A DNA stretch of 64,000 nt from Macrolepiota albuminosa (GCA_027475525.1 JAMWFC010000051.1:3411115-3475114), one strand, 5' to 3'. Positions 10,498 to 21,366 are shown, counted from the first letter of the stretch. Translations and numbers: made by a program. The notes: generated from the sequence alone by a model not told the origin.

Positions 10498-12872
10498 TCA
10501 CTCGCTATCGTCATCTAACGGCAGGGAATCGTCCGATACAGGCAGGGAAGAGTCTCGAAGCGGCAAGAGGTCGCCCGGCAGGATGTTGTTGGCGGTTTGC
10601 CAATCCATAGCGGCTTGGCAATCGTCCTGGTAGTCGCGAAGAACGCGGAGGCTGCGGCCCAGGTTGGAGTAGCGCAGTCGTAGCGCCATAAGCTGCCCCC
10701 GGACTCGTTCCCGTTCTCGCTCCATTACCGCCTCCATCGTTGCCGCCCTCCTCGAGAACCTCTCCAACATGTCCCGCGGGTTGAGCGCCACCACCGGGTA
10801 TACGAGGTCTTGCCCCAGCCAGTTGAAGGCGTCGCCAGTGACCGTCGGTTGCGGCTGGGGAGTCCAGGCTGGATTGACCCTGGCGACCACAGGGCGCCGC
10901 GGTTCCAGTCCGGCAACGTCCTCTGGGTCTGAGACCTCCCAAGGGGCGACGTTGCCGTAAGGCGGTAGCCAGCGCCAGGCTGGCTCCTCTTGAGCAACTT
11001 CTGCCGTTCCCGGCCCTTCGCCTGCCACAACCTCGTCGCCTTCCGGTTGCGTCGCCAGGGTTTCTTCTTCACCCTGGGCGTCCTCATCTCCTCCCGCTAC
11101 GGCTCCCTCTGCCTTCTCCCTGTCCTCCATCTCCACGTCTGCAGGGGCCTCTTCCCGCTCCTCTTGTGGCGCCAAGTCGCCAACTTCCTCCCGCTCTCCC
11201 ACCTCCTCCTCCTCGCCAAGGGACCTCGCCGCCAAGTGGATAGGCGATAAGAGGCTACTTGGGCCTGCCTCGGGATCTTGAGGGGGCAGGCGACTCGCCG
11301 CTAACGCCTTCTCCAAATCTTCCATCTCGGTGTCGCGAGGGGCTGGCGAGGGGGAAGGCGAAGAAACTACCCGAGGTCGCTTGGCCTTGCCCTTCCCCTT
11401 GCTTGGGGAAGGGGCTGGCCTTTTCTCTGGGACCGAAGTCCCTTGGCGGTCACCAGCGCCTCGATTGCCGACTGTTTCCGTCCCATCTCCTTGGCGTGTC
11501 GGCAACGCCAAGGAGGCACGTCCAATAACTGCCATACCACCGGCAGCAACCTTCCTCTTTTGCCCCTCCACGAACTCCCTGGCCCTCCTCACCAAAACCG
11601 CGCGCGAAAAAGTCTTCTCGACCAGGGCGTCTGGCGCGCCGCCACGCTCCCGACTCTTGGCCCCATCGATAGTACAGGCGCGCTTGAGGGCGCCACAACG
11701 ATAACACGGCTGGGCCCCAGTCGGGAACCAGCAGCCTTCTGGGTCGTTGTCCGCCCAGCATTTGTCGCACTAGCGCTAAGAGTTAGCCAAAAACTAAAAG
11801 AGACAGAAAAATTACTTACCGCCCCCCGCGCCTCCTTAAAGGCTTGCCGTGTCGCCAGGGAAACCGTCTTTTTCCCCTTCATCTCTTCCATAACGACCCC
11901 GGCCTCCTGCCCCTCGTCAAGGACCGCCTCCTCCCGACGCGGCAAAAGCAAACTTTTCAGTTCCTTGTCGTCGAAGGAACTTTGCGTTGGCGCCTGCAGG
12001 CATAGGTTAGTAAACACCGCCTAGGTCCAAAAGGAAGACTTACCGCGTACTGGGGAGCCTTTCCCTTGCGAGGCTTGGAAACAGTGGTTAGCGTGGCGCG
12101 GCAGCGGCAAGAGCAAAAACTCACTTTCTTCAAAGCCTTACCCGGCTTTACTGGGGAGCCCTTCCTGCTAGCCGGCAGTGCTGGGCTCTGTGCACTGCCG
12201 GCGCGAGAAACCTTGGCGACTGGCGCCTTCCCAGCGGCAACGTCCTCCATCTCTGCCGCCAAGGCGGCCACTCTCTCTCGCTCCTCTAGCGCCCTGGTGA
12301 TCTCACGGGCGTCCTGAGAAATCTCCTCCTGCCTTGCCGCGACCTCCTCCGCAACCTGCATGCGCGCCAAAGGCGCCAACACCTCTTGTTTACTGTGTGG
12401 TGACAAGTCAGACCAAAGCTAAGTCAAAAGAATGGGTTAGGAATACTCACTCTGCCGCTGGCGCGCTTACCGTCATCGGCAAGGCACCAGACAGAATGTC
12501 CTCCAACTCGTCCTCGATCGTTGGGACGGGAGGAGGCGCCTGGAAACGCGATCAGCTAGCGACACGGCAAGAACTGGAGGTACTTACAAAACGAGAAAAA
12601 GGCGCTAGCCACTCCGCGCCACGATGATCCAGGTACCGCGAACGGCACCACTCTCGAACCTCTATTTCACGATCCCAGCCCACGCCAAGAACGCGCACCT
12701 CCAACCACCGCTCGTACAGCTTCATAACGGCAACCACCAAATTTACTGGCGCGTCGGCGCCAACGCCATCGATCCGCTTGAGGAAGTTGTTTGCCTTCTC
12801 AATGTAGGCCGAGGCTGCGTCTTGAGCCTCACGGGATGGGACAGGGGGCGGAGTTGGAATTCGGAAAGACAT
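10498..12872 (-). CDS. Antisense six-exon gene of element A, zinc-cluster-like protein
   Basis: On the strand opposite to gag-pol I can join six exons with canonical GT-AG introns, all in phase 0: 12872-12588, 12539-12471, 12418-12125, 12073-12044, 11993-11820 and 11769-10498. The product is 707 residues. It begins MSFRIPTPPPVPS, has a basic/Ser-Pro-rich region, and at residues 285-316 carries six cysteines spaced C-x2-C-x8-C-x8-C-x2-C-x6-C. This is close to the fungal Zn(II)2Cys6 pattern but with a longer first loop. A KGKGKAKRPR-type basic stretch, long acidic segments and a C-terminal Arg-rich helical region follow. Function is unknown; DNA binding is inference. Introns on this strand are invisible to sense-strand splicing, which explains why they survive retrotransposition. 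Copies occur in B (broken) and C (intact). Confidence 0.82.
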
Positions 12873-12937
12873 TTTAATATTATGGAGCGCCAGGTAAAAA
12901 TGGGGAGAAGAAACGAAGTCCTCACTCATGCGCCAGG

Positions 12938-12946
12938 ACTATAAAC
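12938..12946 (-). promoter_or_regulatory. Conserved TATA-like motif upstream of the antisense gene (A)
   Basis: GTTTATAGTCCTGG on the minus strand lies about 70 bases upstream of the antisense ATG. The same motif occurs at nearly the same distance in B (18870-18877) and C (about 38140-38148), although flanking bases differ. It lies outside the LTR, so the gene probably has its own promoter. Confidence 0.45.
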
Positions 12947-13030
12947 AAAATCTCAAGAACGCACGGACCACCTGTCACAAAAGCGGTAACGGTAGCCTTA
13001 TTTGGTGACTGAGGACAGTCAATTTTTCAG

Positions 13031-13041
13031 TTGGGGGGAGA
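13031..13041 (+). other. Polypurine tract of element A
   Basis: TTGGGGGGAGA immediately precedes the TG of the 3' LTR, as expected for the plus-strand primer. The same tract is present in C (38231-38242). A one-base variant, TTGGAGGGAGA, is seen in B read on its own strand. Confidence 0.75.
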
Positions 13042-13989
13042 TGATAGGACCCTATACAGGTTAGGCGCATCAACGGCAGGCTCGGCACCGGCTCCGGAAA
13101 CCTTGCCGCACTTGTTCCGAACTTAGCGCACGCGTTCTACCCATTTTAAGCCATTTCTGACGGCCGCGCACGGCAAGAAGCAGATCCAATCAATGATAGC
13201 GCCGACGGCAGCAAGAATGACAACTGACAGATGGCATCAGTCACTGACGACAGCGCTTAGCGAGAAGTTTGATGATCTATCAAAAACTGACGGACAGCTT
13301 GGCGTTTGACCTTGGCGTCTGACACCGCTTACCGTCTCGATTTGGCGCCCAACGTCGCTTAGGTGTTCTGACAGACAGAAGGGTGATGGAGTGATGGTTT
13401 AGCTTCGCGATCTGTCGCCTGGCGTCGCTAAGGCTCTTGAATGGACGGTAGGGATCTGAAACCGTTGGAGCTACCCCTTTGAAATTTTCCAGTTTACCGC
13501 ACTCTGGCGTCATTAGCCACTGGCGACGGCGAACTTATTGTAGTATAAAAGTACTTACCGACTTGTACATTGGACAGCAGACGAATAGACCACAGTTTCC
13601 CCCACTTACTTCAGTCTCCTTTACGCTCAAGAGCTCATTTACGCTACGGTCGGCAACGTTGAACTCATCGGCAGTTACAGACGTTCGCCAACACTCGACA
13701 TACTCGCGCCTTGCAACTACGGCAGGCATTATCGACGCTTAGAACTTCGCTAAGCTTATCGTGCTCTTGCCGCTCACCCTTGCCGTGTTCACTTACCGCA
13801 TTTCCTTAGGCGCTTTACCTTAGCGCTTGACACTTGCCGACCCCGTTACCGACTTTTATCCTTTTTCACAGACGCGTTCTCTGGGACCTGCCCGGGACTC
13901 CTCAATTACTTTTAGCGCGCCCAACGCACACTCTTGGTACGGTAACACAACTGTTACATTTGTTGCTGACCAAACTTTTGGCGTCATCA
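13042..13989 (+). repeat. 3' LTR of element A
   Basis: This 948-bp copy matches 2262-3208 line by line, with one extra base in the CAAACTTTTGGCG run near the end. It is followed by the target duplication GCGG at 13990-13993. Confidence 0.93.
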
Positions 13990-14836
13990 GCGGGGGCTCT
14001 GTGCAGAGTAGTGATCAGGGACCGGGCACCCGTAAGGGTTGGTCTGGTAGCCCATGAGGTAGTAGGTATGAGTATATATAGCCATCAAGAACAGTGTAAG
14101 GAGGGAGTCTTGATATTATGTCAGGTTCCGCTGAGTCGGGGGCTTTCCGGGAAAGCAACGCCCTTACAAGGTGGACTTGATCTACAGATACTTGAGTGTC
14201 TGGAACTCCGGGGCTAGGACTCTGGAGTTCAAGACATGAATAGAGGTGATCTTGGAAGAGGGGACTTGATCTGGGGGTTTTGAGTTTCGGGTAGCTGAGG
14301 GTTGGGTGGGGGTCGAGTCATGAACCGGAGGTTCTAAGACGAGACCGAGTTAGCAAATTACAAGTTGCGAAGTACGTACCAAACTTTAAAGCACACGGTT
14401 ATTCAAGCGTGCCAGTCAGTGCATACCAGTCAAGCAGAGGCACGCAACAATTCAAGTTAATATCAAGACTAGCAAATACAACGGGGAACTACGCTATAAG
14501 TACTATAGGATCGGGTCTCAGAGTTCCAGGGTGTCTGGGATGGGTTCTGGGAGTTATTGAGTAGCGGGCAGGGACTGTATACTTGGATCGCACGTGTAGA
14601 GAGCGCAATCAATTGGCATGGAGGAAGCTGTGATGCGTGATGCATGATGGCTGGAAGTGAGTCACGTGATCCAATTGTTGATCGGGGCTGGTGTTAGCTG
14701 ATGGCAGCCCTTGATGCGTGTGATGGCAGTGTCGGTAGTCGTGATGGCAGAGCGTGTCCTGTGGGGTCGGAGGGAGGGTCCCAGATGGTGTTCCGGGGGT
14801 GTCCCAGGGTGGATCCGGAGGGGAGGGGTCGTGACA
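13990..14836 (-). mobile_element. 5' LTR and leader of Gypsy element E
   Basis: Read on the minus strand, this begins TGTCACGACCCC at 14836, a typical Gypsy LTR start. It contains a TATATATA stretch near 14076-14084 and leads toward the gag remnant that resumes at 2261 on the other side of element A. The LTR end and primer site are not certain: a TGGGCTACCAGACC stretch near 14040-14055 is one candidate primer site. To the right it abuts the reverse transcriptase region of element F, so E was inserted into F. Confidence 0.55.
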
Positions 14837-17114
14837 GACTGGTTCGATACATAGCTGTCTTCTTGCCTGCACTCGCAAAACACATATCGGTATTGACCCC
14901 CCTGATGAAAAAGGAGTTTAACGTTGCCTTGCCTCCATAGACATCGGAACATCAGAGAGCCTTTGACGGTATCAAACAACTAGTTGTAGGACGGGACTGC
15001 TTGACAACCATCAATCACCAAAATCCGCAAGACAATAAAATCTTCATAACATGCGATGCTAGTAAGCGGAGGACGGGAGCCGTACTGGCTTTTGGAAAGA
15101 CATGGCAATCAGCCCGGCCTGTTGCGTTCAATTCCTGGCAGTTGACAGCTGCAGAAAAGAACTACTCTACACATGAACATGAACTGCTGGCTATTGTGTG
15201 AGCATTGCACAAATGGAGAACTGACTTATTGGGGTCACATTTCAAAGTGTATACGGACCACAAAACATTGAAAAATTTTGAGTCTCAGCATGAATTATCG
15301 ACGTGTCAAGCACGATGGATGGAATTTTTGGTGCAGTACAATTATACAATCAATTATATAAAAGGTGAAGAAAACACGGTCGCAGGTGCACTTTCACGCT
15401 TCCCTGAGGTGGATGTTGAGGTTGAGGCAGTATTGACCTTTGAAGCAGAGGCAGACATAGTCCTCGTGCTTAAGAAAGGATATGAGATTGATGAATACAC
15501 CAAGAGAATTCTGCTGGATATGCAGAAAGGAATGCTGGCTCCAGGAATAGAGATGAGAAATGGGCTACTCTATGTGAGTGAACGGTTGATCATGCCTAAT
15601 TATTGTGGGTTGCGCGAGGAGTTATTCCGGATTACATATGATGAGCTTGGTCACTTCAGCGCAGACAAGACCTACACGTCATTGAGACACTCATATTACT
15701 GGCCAAATATGAGACGGGACTTAATAAAGGGATACATACCCTCTTGTATGGACTGCCAAAGAAACAAGTCAAACACCGCAAAGCTAGTAGGGCCACTGCA
15801 CTCCTTGCCTATCCTGGACTGTCATTTTGGATCAGTGACGCTTGACTTTGTTGGTCCCTTGCCTGTGGATGATGGTTTTGACGAATTTTGTTTTATGACT
15901 GTAACGGAGTCATCCGTGTTACAAGCGTCAACGACGCTATAATTGTTTAATAGAGTATTACGTAAGATAACATCTTGTTTTCACTCTAAGTACTAGTCAA
16001 ATCCGATACTGTGGTCTGATTTAGCACTTGTGTGATACACACAAGATAGTTCTAACTTGTAACTCAGGTTACAATGACGTGTCACGCTGGTGCGGAAATC
16101 TGTATCTCTCCATGTAAAACGATGCAAACAGGAGAAGAATTTGCCAACATATTTTTCCATGACTGGTACTGCAAAAATGGATTGCCATACAAGATCATAA
16201 CGGATCGAGATACCTTGTTTACATCTGGGTTTTGGAAAGCCCTGATGAAATTAACTGGTGTCAAACACAAAATGTCTATATCTTTTCACTCACAGACCGA
16301 TGGCACTTTGGAGCGATCTAACAAGACTATAGTGCAATGTATTCGTTTTCACGTGGATCGACTACAGACAGGTTGGGTTAAGGCCTTGCCACATATTAAA
16401 TTCGGTATAATGAATATCATTAATGCATTTATGGGATATTCCCCTTTTCAATTAAAATCAGGTTTTTTGCTGTGAGTTCTGCCTCCGTTATACCCCCCTC
16501 CCCCAATTGACACTCCGACGGAGGACCTGGCATTGCGTGTCTTGATGGAAATTGAGAGTAATTTCTTGGATGCCATAGACAACTTGATCTCTGCAAAAAT
16601 TGACCAGGCTCATCATGCAAACAAGCAACGTGCTCCTGAAATTCCTTACAAAGTGGGAGACATGGTCATGCTTTCCACTGCGAATCGACAATGAGAGTAC
16701 ATGCAAAAACGGGATGGATGTGTAGCTAAGTTCATGCTGAGACAAGATGGCCCCTTTGCAGTGCTTGAGGCTTTCCCCGACTCGTCCAAATACGTGTTGG
16801 ACCTGCCAAAATCCATGAATATTGTCAATAAATTTCATGCAAGCTTATTGTCACCATTTATTCCAAATGACAACTCCTTGTTCCCTTCACATTGCTTGGA
16901 GATGCCTGGCCCAGTAGTCACAGAGGATGGGCAGGAGGAGCACTTTATAGATTGTATTCTTGATGAACAACGATGGGGCTGTGGACTACAATATCTCGTG
17001 CATTGGTGTGGCTATAGTCCTGACCATGACAAGTGGAAGAGCAGTAAAGAAATGGAGGACACCGTGGCGTTAGATGATTGGGAGAAGAGAAAGGAAAGGT
17101 TGCGAGAGCAATGA
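14837..17114 (+). pseudogene. Pol remnant of chromodomain Ty3/Gypsy element F
   Basis: In order this shows the end of the reverse transcriptase, RNase H (FITCDASKRRTGAV and the TDHKTLKNF motif), the integrase zinc module (YDELGHFSADKTY...CMDCQ), integrase core residues (LDFVGPLP, IITDRDTLF, TDGTLERS) and a C-terminal chromodomain (YLVHWCGYSPDHDKW near 17000). Stops near 14938, 15199, 16473 and 16692 and an insertion at about 15917-16073 inactivate it. Several stops are readable as C-to-T or G-to-A changes. The 5' half of the element was displaced by element E and lies outside the window or is lost. Confidence 0.88.
15917..16073. mobile_element. 157-bp insertion in the integrase of F, possibly a small solo LTR
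   Basis: The integrase frame of F is continuous up to about 15910 and resumes near 16075. The intervening 157 bp start TGTTACAAG and end CAGGTTACA, with TG...CA termini and short inverted similarity (TTACAAG and CTTGTAAC). Flanking bases (ATCCG and ATGAC) are not a clean duplication. A solo LTR or a short non-autonomous element fits best. Confidence 0.4.
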
Positions 17115-17135
17115 ATTTTTCAGAACATGGGAGAG

Positions 17136-17403
17136 TGTAAGCATGAGGCTTACTCAAACTGCTCAATTACTGTTCTCGCATCCTGTCACAGATATCCCGT
17201 CATGGAGCATGTGATGGACGTTATCGGATAGATCCTGAGGGGCTTATGATTGAGAGGCTCCAATCAAAAACCTTAATTCAAAGGATATTTAGACATTGTT
17301 CATGTATTTTTGAGACTAACTTACTTTTCTCCACAAATTCAATCTTTGTTCCATTCTGTTGTTTTGCTTTCTCTAAGTGAAGCAGAACTTACATTCACTT
17401 ACA
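17136..17403 (+). repeat. 3' LTR of element F
   Basis: A purine tract (CATGGGAGAG) precedes TGTAAGCATGAGGCTTAC, and the segment ends CACTTACA, giving inverted TGTAAG/CTTACA ends. It lies directly after the F pol stop. About 268 bp. Confidence 0.65.
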
Positions 17404-17418
17404 CTTTTTTTTTGAAAG

Positions 17419-17657
17419 TGTAAGCATACCGCTTACTACCATGGCGAGATGGAGGGCGACAATTAGGGATTAGGGGTCTTGATTGGTAAATAGGGGTTCA
17501 ATCAAGAGGTTATTGTGAACCTTAAATCTGGTATGGAAATCACACATATATAGGAGATGGATGGTAGAAGTAGATTTCATTCCCCTTTACGAATCATATT
17601 GCATTCCAATTATCAGAGACTGTCTTAAGTGAAGTCAGACTTGATCGTCTGCTTATA
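17419..17657 (+). repeat. Second, divergent LTR of the F type
   Basis: It starts TGTAAGCATACCGCTTAC, like the LTR of F, and ends GCTTATA followed by a T-run, as the first does. It contains a TATATA stretch near 17547. It is probably a solo LTR of a related family inserted next to the F LTR; the exact end is uncertain. Confidence 0.5.
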
Positions 17658-17787
17658 CTTTTTTTTTAATTGCAAACGGCGATACAAGATTCATGTTCTA
17701 CCATCTATCCATAGTGTCAGGGGACTCCTCATTTCTTCCTTTTCTCACTCCTTATCTCTTCACTCTCCTTCCATTCATTCTCTTATT
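17658..17787. other. Short T/C-rich unassigned stretch before the gap
   Basis: A pyrimidine-rich sequence ends at the run of N. No gene or repeat boundary is recognised. Confidence 0.5.
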
Positions 17788-17887
17788 NNNNNNNNNNNNN
17801 NNNNNNNNNNNNNNNNNNNNNNNNNNNNNNNNNNNNNNNNNNNNNNNNNNNNNNNNNNNNNNNNNNNNNNNNNNNNNNNNNNNNNNN
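17788..17887. other. Assembly gap of exactly 100 N
   Basis: One hundred consecutive N, a common placeholder for a gap of unknown length. The sequences on the two sides belong to different repeats, so an unknown amount of retroelement sequence is missing. Confidence 0.98.
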
Positions 17888-17961
17888 CGCGCCCAACGCA
17901 AACTCTTGGTACGGTAACACTTAAGTTACATTTGTTGCTGACCAAACTTTGGGCGTCATCA
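17888..17961 (+). repeat. 3' tip of a plus-strand A/C-type LTR
   Basis: The 74 bp CGCGCCCAACGCAAACTCTT...GCGTCATCA match the last part of the A/C LTR in plus orientation and then stop abruptly. The next bases belong to the minus-strand LTR of B. The rest of this element must lie in the gap. Confidence 0.75.
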
Positions 17962-18773
17962 ACGTGCCTATGAAAAATAAGGTAAAGTCAGAAAAGGGTC
18001 GGCAAGTGTCAAGCGCTAAGGTAAAAGCACCTATGGAGGAGGCGGTAAGTGAACACGGCAAGGTAAGTGGCAAAAACATGGTACCCTTAGCAAAGTCTAA
18101 GCGACGTTAATGCCTGCCATAGCTGCAAGGTGCGAGTTTGTCAAGAGCTAGTGATAGTCTGCAACTGCCAATGACTTCAACATTGCTGACCGTAAATGAG
18201 ATTTAGACCGTAAGGGAGACTGGAGTAAGGGGAGCAGGAAACTCTGTTATCTGATGATGTATGTACAAGTCGGTAAGTACTTTTATACTACAAGGAGTTC
18301 ACCATCGCCAGTGACTGATAATGCCAAAGTGCGGTAAACTAGAAAATTTTATAGGGGTAGCTCCAATGGTTTCAGATCCCTACCATCCATTCAAGACCCT
18401 TAGCGGCGCCAGGAAGCAGATCGCAATGCTAAACCATCAATCTATCACCCTTCTGTCTGTCAAAATACCTAAGCGATGTCAGGCGCCAGATCGAGGTGCT
18501 AAGCGGTGTCAGACGCCAAGGTCAAACGCCAAGCTGTCCGTCAGTTTTTGATAGATCATCAGTCTTCAAGCGCTGTCGTCAGTGACTGATGCCATCTGTC
18601 AGTTGTCATTCTTGCTGCCATCAGCGCTATCATTGATCAGATCTGCTTCTTGCCATACGTGGCTGTCAAATATTGCCAAAATTGGTTAATTAGTGTGTGC
18701 TAAGGTATCCTGAGCCGGTGCCGCATTGCCATAGCCTGCCGTTGATGCGCTGATCCTGTATGGGGTCCTATCA
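17962..18773 (-). repeat. 3' LTR of element B, truncated
   Basis: On the minus strand it begins TGATAGGACCCCATACAGG at 18773 and follows the A/C LTR until the TTTTTCACAGACGCG block. About 130 bp of the end are lost at the junction with the plus-strand LTR tip at 17961. A TATA-like TATAAAAG is visible near 18280-18290. Confidence 0.82.
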
Positions 18774-18943
18774 TCTCCCTCCAACTGAAAAATTGACTGT
18801 TCTCAGTCACCAAATAAGGCTACCATTACTGTTTTTGTGACATGTGGCCCGTGCGTTCTTCAAACTTCGTTTATAGTCCTGGTGCATGAGTTTGGACTTC
18901 ATCTCTCTTCCCCTGATTTTATCTGGCGCTCATCCCAATTGAA

Positions 18944-21366
18944 ATGTCTTTCCGTATTCCAACTCCGCCCCCTGTTCCATCACGTGAGGCCCAAGACACG
19001 GCCCATGCTTATATTGCCAAGGCAAATAATTTCCTCAAGCGAATCGATGGCGTTGGCATAGACGTGCCTGTAAATTTGGTGGTTGCCGTTATGAAACTAT
19101 ACGAGCGGTGGCTGGAGGTGTGCGTTCTTGGTGTGGGCTGGGATTGTGAGATAGAGGTTTGGGAGTGGTGCTGGTCGTGGTACCTGGATCATCGTGGTGT
19201 GGAGTAGTTAGCGCCCTTTGCTCATTTTGTAAGTACCTCCAGTTCTTGCTGTGTTGCTAGCTGATCGAGTTGCCAGGCGCCTCCTTTCATCCCCACTATC
19301 GAGGACGAGCTGGAGGACATTCTGTCCGGTGCCTTGCTGATGATGGTAAGTGTGCCTGCAACAGAGTGAGTATTCCTAACCCATTCTTTTAACTTAGCTT
19401 TGGTCTGATTTGTCGCCCCACAGTAAACAGGAGGTATTGGTGCCCCTCACTCACATGCAGGTAAACGAGGAGATTGCGGCAATGTGAGAGGAGGTTTCCC
19501 ATGACTCTTGAGAGATTATGAGGGCACTAGAGGAGTGGGAAAGAGCAGCAGCATTGGCGGCAGAGATGGAGGAGATTGCTGAGGGGAAGGCACCTGCCGC
19601 CGAGAGGCAGGCAGGAACAGAAGGGTCTGGTAAGGGTGGTCGTGCTGGCAGCACTTTGAGCCCAGTGTTGCTGGCTAGCAAGTCGGGCTTGCCGAGGAAG
19701 CTGGCAGGTGCTTCCAAATGCAAGGTAAGTGCTGATTTTGCTTGCCATTGCCGATGGTTGCTAATGACATTTGCAGAGTTGCAAGGCAGCTCCTCAATAT
19801 GCAGTGAGTGGTATTTTCTTTAGAATTGGTCTGGAATTACTAAGTCTTTGTAGGCGCCAACACAAAGTTCCTTTGACGACAAGGAGCTGAAAAGTTTGCT
19901 TTTGCCGCGTCGGGAGGAGGCCGTTCTTGACAAGGGGCAAGAGGCCGGGGTCATGATGGAGGAGATGAAGGAGAAGAAGACTGTTTCCCTGGCGACCCGG
20001 CAGGCTTTTAAGAAGGCACAGGGAGCGGTAAGTAACTTTTCTGTCTTTTTGAGTCTCTTGCTAACTCTTAGCGCTAGTGTGACAAGTGCTGGGCAGACAA
20101 CGACCCAGAAGGCTGTTGGTTCCCAACTGGAGCCCAGCCGTGTTATTGCTGTAGTGCCTTGAAACGCACTTGTACCATCGACGGGGCCAAGAGTCGCAAG
20201 CATGGCGGCGTGCCAGATGCTCTTGTTGAGAAAACATTTTCCCATGCTGTTCTGGTAAGGAGGGCTAGGGAGTTTGTAGAGGGGCAGAGGAAGAAGGTTG
20301 CCACTGGAGGAATGGCGGCTGTGGGACAGGCCTCCTTGGCGTTGCTGATGCGCCAAGAAGATGGGTCAGAAACTGTCAGAAATCGAGGTGCCAGCAAGCG
20401 CCAAGGGACTTCGGTCCCAGAAAAATGACAAGCCCCTTCCCCAAGCAAAGGGAAGGGCAAAGCCAAGCAACCTTGCATAGTATTGTCACCCTCCCTGAGG
20501 ACACCGAGATGGCGGATTTGGAGAAGGCCTTAGCAGTGAGTCGCCTGCCTTTTCAAACTTCTGGGGCAGGTCCAAGTGGCCTTTTGTCGCCTATCCACTT
20601 GGCGGTGAGGTCCCTTGGCAAAAAACAGGAGTTGGGAGAGCAGGAAGCGGTTGGCAACTCGGTGCCTCAAGAGGAGCAGGAAGAGGTCCCCACAGATATT
20701 GAGATGAGGGATGGGTCCGGGGAGAAGGCAGAGGTAGCGGCTATGGGAGGAGATGAAGACGCCAAGGGTAAGGAAGAAGAGACCTTGGCGACACAGCGCA
20801 AAGGTGATGAGGAGGAGGCACCAGCAAAGGAGTCAGTAGTGGAGGAAGGGGAGGGAGCTGCAGGAGTGGCTAGAGAGGAGCCAGAGTGGCGCTGGCTACT
20901 GCCTTATGGTAACGTTGTCCCCTGGAAGGTGTCAGACCCTGAGGACATTGCCAGATTGGAACCAAGGCGCCCTGTAATCGCTAGGGTTAATCCTGCCTGG
21001 ACTCCCTAGCTGGAACTGACGGTTACTGGTGACACCTTCCAGTGGCTGGGGCAAGACCTCGTCTACCTGGTCATAGCGCTCAATCCTCACAACATGTTGG
21101 AGCGGTATTCAAGGAGGGCGGCAACGATGGAGGCGACAATGGGGTGGGAGCAGGAATGAGTACAGGGCCAGCTCATGGCACTTCACTTGCACTATTCCAA
21201 CTTGAGTCGCAGCCTACATGTTCTGCTCAATTACCAAGATGATTGCCAAGCCGCCATGAATTGGCAAACCACCAACAATATCCTACCGGGCAACCTCCTA
21301 CCTCTTCGCGAGTCCTCCCTGCCAGTTTCTGATGACTCCTTGCCAATGGACAATGTTAGCGAGTAA
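18944..21366 (+). pseudogene. Broken copy of the antisense gene in element B
   Basis: It starts MSFRIPTPPPVPS at 18944 and keeps the same exon layout as A and C (exon 1 is again 285 nt, 18944-19228, followed by GTAAGT). Premature stops include TAG at 19205 (Trp codon in A and C), TGA near 19484, TGA near 20425 and TAG near 21007, all explicable by C-to-T or G-to-A changes. The six cysteines remain near 20080-20180. It shows that the gene was part of the family before A, B and C diverged. Confidence 0.82.

Larger units (their letters stand above)
2262..13989 (+). mobile_element. Ty3/Gypsy LTR retrotransposon A, complete, carrying an antisense gene
   Basis: This is a complete element with two LTRs (2262-3208 and 13042-13989), a primer binding site, gag-protease, pol, an antisense multi-exon gene, a polypurine tract and a GCGG target-site duplication (2258-2261 and 13990-13993). 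By eye the two LTRs differ at one base only, inside a T/G run at the junction of an assembly duplication, so the insertion looks very recent. The coding frames are interrupted by 77-bp tandem duplications and a few one-base deletions that I attribute largely to assembly. It lies inside the older minus-strand element E. There is no chromodomain, unlike element F. Confidence 0.93.

Noticed and set aside
10511..11087. Other long open frames on both strands across the antisense gene
   Set aside because: They are shadows of the GC-rich coding exon. They lack cross-copy conservation and splice logic.
15917..16073. A true target-site duplication around the insertion in F
   Set aside because: The flanks ATCCG and ATGAC share only two bases, so a duplication cannot be claimed.
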